DNA from: Caldisericota bacterium
Lineage (GTDB): Bacteria > Caldisericota > Caldisericia > Cryosericales > Cryosericaceae
Reading direction: 5' to 3'
Assembly (NCBI GenBank): GCA_026390215.1
Contig: JAPLGJ010000045.1
Location: forward strand, 1 to 8,174
DNA length: 8,174 nt
The notes under the pieces: generated by a model
Databases searched by the model: none
The model's input: the letters and a program-made list of their open reading frames with translations, nothing else
Told to the model about the DNA's origin: nothing
Translations under genes and position numbers: made by a program
In this document: positions 1-7,221 of the stretch, piece by piece
Numbering within the stretch: position 1 is the first letter of the stretch
Layout: each line of letters starts with the position of its first letter

Positions 1-630
1 GAGGCGCCCAGTGGTGGCAAAGACGACGTCCTCGGCGATATTGGTTGCCAGGTCGGCGACGCGCTCGAGGTTGCCGCTGACGAACAGGATCTGGAGCGAC
101 CGGTCGATCGTGGTGGGGTCGGCCATCATGTAGGTAAGGAGCTCTCTGAAGATCTGGTTGCCCAGCTGGTCGACGATGTCATCGCGTTCCACGACGTCGA
201 TGGCCAGGCGGGTATTCTGAGTCGAGAACGCAGTCATCGCGTCGGCCAGCATCTTCTGTGCTTCTTCGCTCATGCGGGGCAGATCGATATAGGGCTTGAT
301 GTCGGGCCGTGCGATGAGGTATTGCGCGCTCTCGGCGATATTGACCCCGTGGTCTGCCAGGCGCTCGAGGTCTGTGCCGATCTTGGCGTACATGTAGACG
401 CTGCGCAAGGTCCGCGCCTCAGGCTGGTACAGCGCGATGAAGTTGATGGTCTCGCGTTCGATGGCGTGGTCGAACTCATTTGCCATGGGCTCGTCGACGT
501 CGACGACCTCCCTAGCAAGAGCTTCGTCCTTGGTCACGATAGCCCTCGTGCCTTTTTCGACCATGGAACTGGCCAGAGCGCTGAAGGCGAACAACTTGTC
601 TTTGATTTCCTGAAGCTTCTCTTCGTGCAT
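1..630 (-). CDS. phoU: PhoU, phosphate transport/signalling regulator (C-terminus cut by window edge)
   Basis: The 210 codons from ATG at 630 stay open to the window edge. PhoU is a cytoplasmic all-helical protein that is thought to link the Pst transporter to the PhoR kinase, keeping the kinase in phosphatase mode when phosphate is plentiful. The sequence shows the expected two-fold repeat: each half carries the metal-binding E-x-x-x-D helix motif, LERLADHGVNIAE at about residues 88-100 (E89, D93) and LERVADLATNIAED at about 188-201 (E189, D193). Family members usually have about 215-235 residues and end shortly after the TGR-type motif seen at 207-209, so only a few to about 20 residues should be missing. 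An AAAGGAG Shine-Dalgarno (637-643) sits 6 nt before the ATG. The gene follows pstB after a 17-nt gap, the usual last position of a pst operon. Confidence 0.96.
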   Translation of the reverse strand, partial: MHEEKLQEIKDKLFAFSALASSMVEKGTRAIVTKDEALAREVVDVDEPMANEFDHAIERETINFIALYQPEARTLRSVYMYAKIGTDLERLADHGVNIAESAQYLIARPDIKPYIDLPRMSEEAQKMLADAMTAFSTQNTRLAIDVVERDDIVDQLGNQIFRELLTYMMADPTTIDRSLQILFVSGNLERVADLATNIAEDVVFATTGRL

Positions 631-647
631 AGTCTGCTCCTTTCCTG

Positions 648-1412
648 TCATCCATACTTGCCGGACAGGTAGTCTTCGGTTCGCTTGTCCTGTGGGCCGA
701 CGAAGACGCGCTTCGTCTCGCCAAACTCCACCAGTTCGCCCAGCATGAAGAAGGCGACGTAGTCCGAGATGCGCGCTGCCTGCTGCAGGCCGTGGGTCAC
801 GAACAGGATACTGTATTCAGACTTGAGGTCAGACAGCAGTTCTTCGATAATCGCCGTCGACTTCGGGTCGAGGGCACTAGTCGGCTCATCAAACAGCACG
901 ACCGCCGGTTCCATGGCGATCGTACGCGCGATGCACAGGCGCTGCTGCTGTCCTCCAGAAAGAGACGTGCCAGCCTTGAACAGCTTGGTCTGGACTTCAG
1001 TCCACAACCCGACTTTGTTGAGGGTCGTCTCGACGATCTGGTCCGCCTTCTCCCGCGCAAGGCGCTGCCCGGTGAGGCGGTAGCCGGCAAGAACGTTTTC
1101 GTAGACGGTCATCGTAGGGAAGGGGTTGGGCCGCTGAAAGACCATGCCGATGTGCTTGCGGACATCCACGATGTCCATGGTCGACGTGTCGGTGCCCTCA
1201 AGCAGAACAGTCCCCGAGGAACGGGCTCCCGGGGTCATCAAGTGCAGTCCGTTGAGTGTCCGCACGAAGGTCGTCTTGCCACAGCCGGACGGGCCCATGA
1301 TTGCGGTGACCCTGTTCTTCGGGATGTGGGCTGAGACGTCGAACAGGACCTGGTCCTTGCCGAACCAGGCGTTGATCTTCTGGGTTTCGAGAACGATGGA
1401 GGGTTCTTCCAT
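648..1412 (-). CDS. pstB: PstB, phosphate ABC transporter ATP-binding protein
   Basis: This 254-residue cytoplasmic ATPase powers high-affinity phosphate import by the PstSCAB complex. All ABC motifs are intact: Walker A GPSGCGKTT (40-48), Q-loop Q93 in the PstB-typical VFQRPNPFP, signature LSGGQQQR (151-158), Walker B VVLFDEP (171-177) with catalytic E176, D-loop SALD (179-182) and switch H207. The open frame continues upstream to about 1604, but that part overlaps pstA and does not look like PstB. ATG at 1412 gives the normal family length and has an AAGGAAGG Shine-Dalgarno (1418-1425) 5 nt upstream that overlaps the pstA stop codon. The gap to pstA is 11 nt, so the two are co-transcribed. 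Assignment to PstB rather than another ABC ATPase rests on the RPNPFP motif, the FGETKRVF-type C-terminal stretch and the operon. Confidence 0.97.
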   Translation of the reverse strand: MEEPSIVLETQKINAWFGKDQVLFDVSAHIPKNRVTAIMGPSGCGKTTFVRTLNGLHLMTPGARSSGTVLLEGTDTSTMDIVDVRKHIGMVFQRPNPFPTMTVYENVLAGYRLTGQRLAREKADQIVETTLNKVGLWTEVQTKLFKAGTSLSGGQQQRLCIARTIAMEPAVVLFDEPTSALDPKSTAIIEELLSDLKSEYSILFVTHGLQQAARISDYVAFFMLGELVEFGETKRVFVGPQDKRTEDYLSGKYG

Positions 1413-1423
1413 GGGTGCCTTCC

Positions 1424-2260
1424 TTATGCCTTCACTCGCAACACGCGGGCGATGAGATGTTTGGCGCCGAACTGGAGCAGCAGGATGAGCAGGACGAGGA
1501 CAAATGCTGCGCTCCAGGCCTGCTGCTGGAGGGCGGGATACGGACTGCTGGCGTAGATGTAGATCTGGAGCGGAAGCGCTGACATGGGACGCAACATGTT
1601 CCATTCGATGTATCGGCTGCCAAAGGCTGTAAACAGGAGAGGCGCCGTCTCACCTGCGATACGGGCCATGGACGTAAGCAATCCCGACGTGATGCCGGCC
1701 GCAGCGGTCTTGATGCTGACATTCCAGACCACGCTTGACCTTCTGGCCCCAAGAGCGTAGGCCGCTTCCTTGAGTCCCGAGGGGACCAGGTTGAGCACTT
1801 CCTCAGTGACGCGGGCCGTCGTCGGCACGAACATGAAGGCGAGCGCGACGCTGGCTGACAGGGCGGAGTAGCTGCGGAACCGCGCAACCAGGAACGTGTA
1901 GCCGAAGATGCCGATCACGATGGAAGGTATCCCTTGCAGGGCGTCGGCACACAGGCGCACGATGTCGGCGAACCGCTGACCCCGGTGTTCTGCGACATAG
2001 ATGCCGGCGAACATACCGAACGGCGTGCCGATGGCGGCTGCCACGAGCGTGATGAGGAAGGTTCCGACAATGGCGTTGAACACACCGCCGCCACTCTCAC
2101 CGAACGGGGCGGGTGCCTTGGTGAAGAAATCCCAGTTCAGGTAGCGGACGCCCGAAATGAAGATATGCCATACGATGACGGCGAGTACGGCGATGAGCAG
2201 TCCGGCCGACGCGGCGACCAGGAAGCCCATCAGGCTGTTCTTGAGTTTCCGGGCCGTCAC
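1424..2260 (-). CDS. pstA: PstA, phosphate ABC transporter permease
   Basis: A 278-residue inner-membrane permease that pairs with PstC to form the phosphate channel. About six hydrophobic segments are visible (roughly 11-36, 62-89, 98-126, 134-150, 186-212 and 248-270). The cytoplasmic coupling (EAA) loop that contacts PstB begins at EAAYALGA (165-172), and the PstA-typical GETAPLL follows at 203-209. The EAA loop reads SIKTAAAG where many family members have a Leu-Pro pair, a small departure that PstC does not share. The chosen start is GTG at 2260. It overlaps the pstC stop in a GTGA 4-nt overlap and is preceded by a G-rich AGGCGGGGGG stretch; an ATG ten codons further in is a less likely alternative. 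The position between pstC and pstB and the translational coupling support the call. Confidence 0.95.
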   Translation of the reverse strand: MTARKLKNSLMGFLVAASAGLLIAVLAVIVWHIFISGVRYLNWDFFTKAPAPFGESGGGVFNAIVGTFLITLVAAAIGTPFGMFAGIYVAEHRGQRFADIVRLCADALQGIPSIVIGIFGYTFLVARFRSYSALSASVALAFMFVPTTARVTEEVLNLVPSGLKEAAYALGARRSSVVWNVSIKTAAAGITSGLLTSMARIAGETAPLLFTAFGSRYIEWNMLRPMSALPLQIYIYASSPYPALQQQAWSAAFVLVLLILLLQFGAKHLIARVLRVKA

Positions 2261-3186
2261 TGTTGAACCCCCCGCCTCAGAATGACCCGTGCCGCGATAT
2301 TGATGACGATAGCGATCACGAAGAGGATGAGGGCCAGCTGGATGAGCGACGCGATGTACACCGGGGACGTAGCCTCAAGGAACTGGTTGGCAATCGCTGA
2401 CGCGAGCGTGTTGGCCGGGTCGAACAGGGAATGTGGCAGCCGCATCCCGTTGCCGATAACCATGGTGACGGCCATCGTCTCGCCCAATGCGCGGCCGAGT
2501 GACAGGACGAGTGCGCCGACCATGCTTCTGCGGACATACGGAAGTTCGACGTTCTGGATGGTGTCCCACTTCGTCGCTCCCAGCGCGAGTGCCCCTTCCT
2601 TGAGTTCCATGGGAACGACCAGCAGCGATTCCAGGATGAGCGAGGCACTGAACGGCAGGATCATGATAGCCAACAGCAGGATGGCCGCCAGGAGGCCGAC
2701 GCCGGTCGTGCCGCTGGCGACAAGGGCTTCACTGCCCACGAGCTTGCCAAACCAGACTTCGAACCTGCTGACGATCGGGACGAGGACGAACAGGCCCCAC
2801 AGCCCGAAAATGACCGACGGCAGTCCTCCGAGGAGTCCGATGAGATATTTGACTGGTTCCGCAGCCTTCTTGCCGGCGTAGTCGGCCAGGAAGATGGCGA
2901 TGCCCAGCGCAAACGGGGTCGAGATGAGCAGGGCGCCAAACCCGGTGATGAGTGTTCCGATGATCATGGGCAGAGCGCCGAACTGCTCGGTAACGGGGTT
3001 CCACTCACTGCGCCACAGGAAGGGAATGCCAAAGGCAGCCCGGGACGCGCGCGAGGTGATGAACAGCTGAACAAGGAAGAGAACGATGGTCGTGACGAGC
3101 GCGACGGCCGCCGTCAGTCCGGCAGCCGTGAAGGCGCGCTCGCGAACCAGCTCGCGCCGGTCGCTACGGGATGGCTGTACCGCCAT
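2257..3186 (-). CDS. pstC: PstC, phosphate ABC transporter permease
   Basis: A 309-residue inner-membrane permease, the partner of PstA. Hydrophobic segments lie at roughly 21-43, 73-101, 112-139, 159-182, 222-246 and 276-302. Between the first and second is the extracytoplasmic stretch with SEWNPV (60-65), a typical PstC feature. GGLPSVIFGLWGLFVLVP (120-137) is a strongly PstC-like stretch. The coupling loop starts at EGALALGATKWDTI (197-210) and ends in the standard Leu-Pro; GETMAV is at 235-240. The ATG at 3186 lies inside the end of pstS1, a 23-nt overlap, and has no clear Shine-Dalgarno. Translation probably depends on ribosomes arriving from pstS1. No other ATG, GTG or TTG that keeps the first membrane segment is evident. 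Confidence 0.95.
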   Translation of the reverse strand: MAVQPSRSDRRELVRERAFTAAGLTAAVALVTTIVLFLVQLFITSRASRAAFGIPFLWRSEWNPVTEQFGALPMIIGTLITGFGALLISTPFALGIAIFLADYAGKKAAEPVKYLIGLLGGLPSVIFGLWGLFVLVPIVSRFEVWFGKLVGSEALVASGTTGVGLLAAILLLAIMILPFSASLILESLLVVPMELKEGALALGATKWDTIQNVELPYVRRSMVGALVLSLGRALGETMAVTMVIGNGMRLPHSLFDPANTLASAIANQFLEATSPVYIASLIQLALILFVIAIVINIAARVILRRGVQQ

Positions 3187-4228
3187 AGGTCATGGAGTTC
3201 ACAAGTGCCAGCGCCTTGGTGACAGCAGTCGCAGGCAATTTGGCATAGGACAGACCCTCGTTGATAGCCTGGCCGTCGGTCAGCACCCAGATTAGCAGCT
3301 TCTTGAGCGCTTGGGCCTGTCCCAGCGTTCGGCCAGCATAGTTCTGCTCCTTATAGACCAGGATCCATGTAAACGCACTGACGGCGTAGGCATCCGCCGC
3401 GGGGCTGTCGACGATAACGACGCGAAGGTCGTCGGGAAGGCTGACTGCCGCTGCTGCAGCAGAGGACGCAAGGCTTGGCACGACGAATGTACCGGATGCG
3501 TTCTTCAGCGAGGCGAACGGCATCTTGGACTGCTCTGCATAGACGAGTTCGACGTAGCCGATACCGCCCTTCGTCTGTGAGATCATGCCAGCAACGCCGT
3601 CGTTCCCCTTTCCTCCGACGCCAGCGGGCCAGCTCACGGACTTGCCGGCGCCGACCGTCGATTTCCACGATGGACTGACTGCCGCGAGATAGCTGGTGAA
3701 GATGGACGTGGTGCCCGAGCCGTCCGAACGATGGACGACCGTGATAGCGAGGTCAGGGAGCGAGAGACCCGCGTTGAGTGCCGCAATCGACGGGTCGTTC
3801 CACCTGATCACCTTGCCCAGGAAGATGTTGGCCGTGACTCCAGCATCGAGTTTCAGGGCAGGGTTGCCGTCCAGGTTGTACGACAGCACGACAGCGCCGA
3901 CGCATGTAGGAATGTGCAGGACGGGCGCCCCCATGGCTGCCTCCTCCTGGTCAGTGAGAAACGCGTCGGAAGCCCCGAAGTCGACGGTCTTGTCGGTGAG
4001 GGCCTTGATGCCGCCGCCGGAACCGATGCTGTTGTAGTTGACGCGGACGCCGGTGGCGCCGTCATAGGTATCGAACATCTTGGAGTACAAGGGGTAGGGA
4101 AAGGTCGCGCCGGCCCCCGCCAATTCCTTGACGGTCGTGGAACCTCCCTGTGAACTGCAGCCGGAAGCAACAAGGGTCACGACCGCCAGCATTGTCAGCA
4201 AGATCGAAACGTGCCGTCTATTCTTCAT
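3164..4228 (-). CDS. pstS: PstS1, canonical phosphate-binding lipoprotein
   Basis: A 354-residue solute-binding protein that captures phosphate outside the membrane and hands it to PstCA. The N-terminus is a lipoprotein signal: basic MKNRRH, a hydrophobic core, then ASGC with lipidated C24. Phosphate-contact motifs known from E. coli PstS are all present: AGATFP (39-44), SIGSGGG (67-73, S70 aligned with E. coli S38), GASD (85-88, D88 aligned with D56) and RSDGSGT (167-173, matching the R135/S139/G140/T141 loop). The frame extends six codons upstream to a TTG at 4246. I choose ATG at 4228 because a full GGAGGT Shine-Dalgarno (4233-4238) sits 4 nt before it and the signal peptide then has a normal basic start. 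It is the binding protein directly joined to pstCAB. Confidence 0.96.
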   Translation of the reverse strand: MKNRRHVSILLTMLAVVTLVASGCSSQGGSTTVKELAGAGATFPYPLYSKMFDTYDGATGVRVNYNSIGSGGGIKALTDKTVDFGASDAFLTDQEEAAMGAPVLHIPTCVGAVVLSYNLDGNPALKLDAGVTANIFLGKVIRWNDPSIAALNAGLSLPDLAITVVHRSDGSGTTSIFTSYLAAVSPSWKSTVGAGKSVSWPAGVGGKGNDGVAGMISQTKGGIGYVELVYAEQSKMPFASLKNASGTFVVPSLASSAAAAAVSLPDDLRVVIVDSPAADAYAVSAFTWILVYKEQNYAGRTLGQAQALKKLLIWVLTDGQAINEGLSYAKLPATAVTKALALVNSMTYGGTAIP

Positions 4229-4378
4229 CCAGACCTCCATAGTCAATCAGGACTCGTCGTCAGGAAGACGATCTGTACGTACAGAGTACGCTGCCGGGTT
4301 AAGACGCGATATGGGAATTGCTAAGATTGCATCAAGACCACGGGGCAGCATCCCAGGCGCTGACACAGCCCTCTGTGG
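4229..4378 (-). promoter_or_regulatory. pstS2-pstS1 spacer, likely internal regulatory region
   Basis: This 150-nt gap is the only sizeable break in an otherwise overlapping operon. It contains a palindrome (separate entry) and a weak promoter-like pair on the minus strand: TTGATG at 4335-4330, 16 nt, then CATATC at 4313-4308. The match is poor, so an internal promoter for pstS1-pstCAB-phoU is inferred mainly from the spacing and the palindrome. I see no small gene in it. Confidence 0.4.
4272..4285. promoter_or_regulatory. 14-bp perfect palindrome with 11-bp-spaced repeat, candidate operator
   Basis: TCTGTACGTACAGA is its own reverse complement and lies 43-57 nt upstream of the pstS1 start. 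The pentamer GTACG occurs at 4275-4279 and again at 4286-4290, an 11-bp period, which is the spacing of the half-sites bound by PhoB-family regulators. The sequence is not the E. coli Pho box, though it contains CTGT. That it is an operator for the upstream response regulator is inference; it could also be the site of another dimeric regulator. Confidence 0.35.
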
Positions 4379-5437
4379 CTATTTCACCGACTTTCCCTGC
4401 CATGTGAGCTGGGCAAGGATGTCTCTGGCAGCCGTGCGGACGGCGTCCGGCAGACTGCCATACTGCAATGGCTCGGCAAGCGCCTGTCCGTCGCCAAGGA
4501 GCCAGGAGATGACATCATGCACGGCTACAGCCCGCTCCCGTGAGCGGCCGTCATACGCCTGGTCTCGGTAGCACACGAGCCATGTCAGGCTGACGATAGG
4601 GTACGAGGTTGCCCCGGGACGGTTCAGCAGCGTCCCCTGCAGGTCGGCTGTCAGGTCTGCAGGGACAGCCGCCTTCATCGAGTCGATGCTTGGCGTGATG
4701 AACGCCCCTGAACGGTTCCGCAGTGCGACGCAGGTCAAGGTGGACTGAACGGCGAATGTGTACTCCAGGTAGCCGATCGATCCGGACGTCTGCCGCACCA
4801 TGGCCGCCATGGCGGCGTTGCCCTTGACGCCGACACCGGCGGGCCACGCGACGAGTTGCCCAGCCCCGACTTTTTCTCTCCAGGTCTGGTCGGCAGCGGC
4901 AAGGTAGGTCGTGAAGATACCGGACGTACCTGAGCCGTCTGCGCGGTGGATGACGACGACAGGCGAGTCAGGGAGCTTCAGCATCGGGTTGAGCGCTGTG
5001 ATGCGCGCGTCGTTCCATGTCTTGACGTCACCGCGAAAGACGGCTGACACGAGCGCCGCGTCCATGCGCAGAGCCGGGTTGCCTGGCAAGTTGACACAGA
5101 CCGCCACGGCGCCGAGACACGTGGGGATCGCAAGCACCGAAGCAGGAAGGCGCGCCTGTTCTTCGGTACTGAGCAGCAGGTCCGTTGCGCCGATATCGAT
5201 GGTCCGGTCCTGCAGTGCGCGCAGGGCTGCGGAGGAGCTGAGAGCCCCGTAGACGCCCTTCACCTGGGTTTTCTCGTACCAGGCGTCGAGCTGTTTGACA
5301 TACAGGGGCTCAGCAAATGTGGAGCCGGCGATGGCCAAGTCCTTAACTGGAGCTCCTGGAGCTGTCCTGCAGCCGCTTGTCCCGATCAGCAGACCGAGAA
5401 TCAGTACGGAAATGGCAATGTGCTCTATGTGTCTCAT
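4379..5437 (-). CDS. PstS2, diverged phosphate-binding lipoprotein
   Basis: A 352-residue PstS-family binding protein with a lipoprotein signal (basic start, hydrophobic core, TSGC with C23). It aligns along its whole length with PstS1, the product of the next gene downstream, sharing IPTC-L/V-GAV, LPGNPAL/LDGNPAL, WND, SGTxxIFTxYLAA, WPAGVGxKGN and GDGQAL/TDGQAI. Direct ligand residues are kept: T40-F41, D86 in GATD and RADGSGT (165-171, identical to E. coli). The phosphate loop differs: SIGSGGG of PstS1 is ALSSSAA here (65-71), so the ligand serine remains but the glycines around it are Ser or Ala. Affinity or preferred anion may therefore differ. The ATG overlaps the kinase stop (ATGA) with a GGGAGGA Shine-Dalgarno at 5441-5447. 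The position after the kinase suggests a sensing or backup-capture role; that is inference. Confidence 0.88.
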   Translation of the reverse strand: MRHIEHIAISVLILGLLIGTSGCRTAPGAPVKDLAIAGSTFAEPLYVKQLDAWYEKTQVKGVYGALSSSAALRALQDRTIDIGATDLLLSTEEQARLPASVLAIPTCLGAVAVCVNLPGNPALRMDAALVSAVFRGDVKTWNDARITALNPMLKLPDSPVVVIHRADGSGTSGIFTTYLAAADQTWREKVGAGQLVAWPAGVGVKGNAAMAAMVRQTSGSIGYLEYTFAVQSTLTCVALRNRSGAFITPSIDSMKAAVPADLTADLQGTLLNRPGATSYPIVSLTWLVCYRDQAYDGRSRERAVAVHDVISWLLGDGQALAEPLQYGSLPDAVRTAARDILAQLTWQGKSVK

Positions 5438-7221
5438 GGGTCCTCCCTCTTCGTGTCGGATAGTTGTCCAGGTGCTGCGTCAGGTCTGCGGGGCCTTAGG
5501 TTCCTGGGGATGCGAATGACGAACGTTGTTCCTTTGTTGACCGTGCTCTCGACGTCGATCGTCCCGTTGTGGGCAAGGACGATGCGCTTGACGATGGCGA
5601 GACCGAGGCCCGTGCCGGGGCGTCCATGGTCGGCGGCACGGGAGTAGAAGCGCTCGAAGATGCGCGGTAGATCCCGGGCGGGGATTCCCTGGCCGGTGTC
5701 GGACACCCTCAGGATGCTATGAGAGGCGTCTGCGGTGGTGGAAACAGTTATCGCACCGGCCTGGGTGAAGCGATAGGAGTTCTCGATCAGGTTGATGAAC
5801 AGCTGGAGCAGCATCAGACGGTCAGCGTACAGGAACCCTCCCTCGCTGTCGACCGAAAACCTTAGAGCGACACCAGTCTCGCGCCCCTGTTTGTCGAACA
5901 GCTCTACCAGGTCACGCTGCAGCTCACTGAAGTCTACAAGATCGATCTCCGGCGCCCTGTTCTCGAAGCGAGAGAGAAGCGAGACGTCAGACGAAAGGGC
6001 GATGAGACGGTCGACGTTTCGCTCAACGATGTCGAGATAGCGAACGTTAACTGGCTCTTCCTTCAGCAGTTCGAGATACCCTTGGATGGCGGTCAATGGG
6101 GTCTTGAGTTCGTGGGAAGCGTTGGCGACAAGATCGGCCTTGATCCGCGGCAGTGCCATGGCATCCGTGATGTCCTCAAGGACGACCAGCACGCGCTGCT
6201 TGCCGAATGTCATCTCATCCAGTTCGCGGACACTGCAGGAGTAGTCCCGACCCCGGTCCTCGGCGGTGACCGTCTGCCGCTGATGCTTGCTGAAGCAGCG
6301 TTCGATGGCTGCAAGACACTCAGGGAGCGTAACGAGTTCTGCGATGTGGCGCCCTGTTACCGGAAGGGCATTGCCACCGGAAAGGCGTCGGAACGGTGTG
6401 TTGGCCGAGAGAACGGCGCCGGTGCTGTCGAGAATGGCGATTGCCTGCGGAACAGCGTCCAGAACGTCAGAGAGGACTGAGGACTGCGAATGCTCCCGCA
6501 GAGTGATCGTCTCGCTTTCCTGCAGCACTGCGTAGCTTGCTCTCTGCGCTCGTCCGAGTTCGGTGGCGTCGGCGTGCATGGCAAGGCCTGCCAGGCTTTG
6601 TAGTGAACGACGTTCCAGAGCGTCAGCGAGGTCTGCCAGCGGCCTCGTGGCCATGCGAGCAAACACGACTGCCAGGACAAGCCACAGTGCGCTGACGACA
6701 AGCAGGAGAGGAAGAGCCCAGGAGAGCGTCCCGGACGCGGACTGCCACGTCAGGCCAACCGGTGAACTTGCAGCCGCAAAACCGATGAGCAATCCTGAGT
6801 CCCGGATCGCAACACAGACGGTGCGTTCGCGCTGTCCCGATTCGACGCGATAGGACACGGCAATACCCACGCCGCCTGCAGCGGCCCGTTTCACTTCGGA
6901 GTCAGCGAGGCGGTTGGCTACTACACCTGGATCGAACTTCGAATCGGCGACACTCGAACCCTCGGCATCCAGGATGGTCAGGCGAAGTCCGGCAGGAAGA
7001 TCTCCGTGGACCAGAGAGGCAGCAGGGCTGCCGGCATGGACCGCCGCGACGTACGTTCTGGACAACAGCAGTGCGGAAGTCTCGAGGCGGCTGATCTCAC
7101 TCACGGTTGTCTGATGATACACCGACGCGACCATAACAGCCAGTGCGGTCGCAAGCACGAGGCTGCTGACGATGAGGACGACACTGAGCACGCGGAGGGC
7201 GTGCGGTCGACTGTGGATCAT
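5434..7221 (-). CDS. phoR: PhoR-type sensor histidine kinase
   Basis: A 595-residue membrane sensor kinase expected to phosphorylate the regulator encoded just upstream under phosphate limitation. Layout: membrane segment about 8-34; extracytoplasmic domain about 35-167; second membrane segment about 168-189; HAMP-like linker from ATRPLADLADAL (191-202); a PAS domain about 248-352 (SDVLDAVPQAIAILDSTG); HisKA with phosphoacceptor H370 in NASHELKTPLTAIQGY; and a HATPase domain with N-box NLIENS (477-482, N481), G1 DTGQGI (508-513), F-box FERFY (522-526) and G2 GTGLGLAIVK (536-545). The PAS-HisKA-HATPase order is that of PhoR, and the sizeable extracytoplasmic domain resembles the PhoR of Bacillus rather than that of E. 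coli. The ATG at 7221 overlaps the regulator's stop (ATGA), with GAGGA upstream. The partner is certain from context; the phosphate signal is inferred from the operon. Confidence 0.93.
   Translation of the reverse strand: MIHSRPHALRVLSVVLIVSSLVLATALAVMVASVYHQTTVSEISRLETSALLLSRTYVAAVHAGSPAASLVHGDLPAGLRLTILDAEGSSVADSKFDPGVVANRLADSEVKRAAAGGVGIAVSYRVESGQRERTVCVAIRDSGLLIGFAAASSPVGLTWQSASGTLSWALPLLLVVSALWLVLAVVFARMATRPLADLADALERRSLQSLAGLAMHADATELGRAQRASYAVLQESETITLREHSQSSVLSDVLDAVPQAIAILDSTGAVLSANTPFRRLSGGNALPVTGRHIAELVTLPECLAAIERCFSKHQRQTVTAEDRGRDYSCSVRELDEMTFGKQRVLVVLEDITDAMALPRIKADLVANASHELKTPLTAIQGYLELLKEEPVNVRYLDIVERNVDRLIALSSDVSLLSRFENRAPEIDLVDFSELQRDLVELFDKQGRETGVALRFSVDSEGGFLYADRLMLLQLFINLIENSYRFTQAGAITVSTTADASHSILRVSDTGQGIPARDLPRIFERFYSRAADHGRPGTGLGLAIVKRIVLAHNGTIDVESTVNKGTTFVIRIPRNLRPRRPDAAPGQLSDTKREDP

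Noticed and set aside
1413..1604. N-terminal extension of PstB giving a 318-residue protein
   Set aside because: It overlaps the end of pstA, has no resemblance to ABC ATPases, and the ATG at 1412 has a strong Shine-Dalgarno and gives normal length.
4229..4246. TTG start six codons upstream for PstS1
   Set aside because: The stretch contains the Shine-Dalgarno for the ATG at 4228, and the extension would place acidic and aromatic residues before a normal signal peptide.
4364..4377. Hairpin CACAG-CCCT-CTGTG just after pstS2 as a terminator
   Set aside because: The stem is only 5 bp and no T-run follows on the minus strand; at best a weak pause or RNA-stability element.
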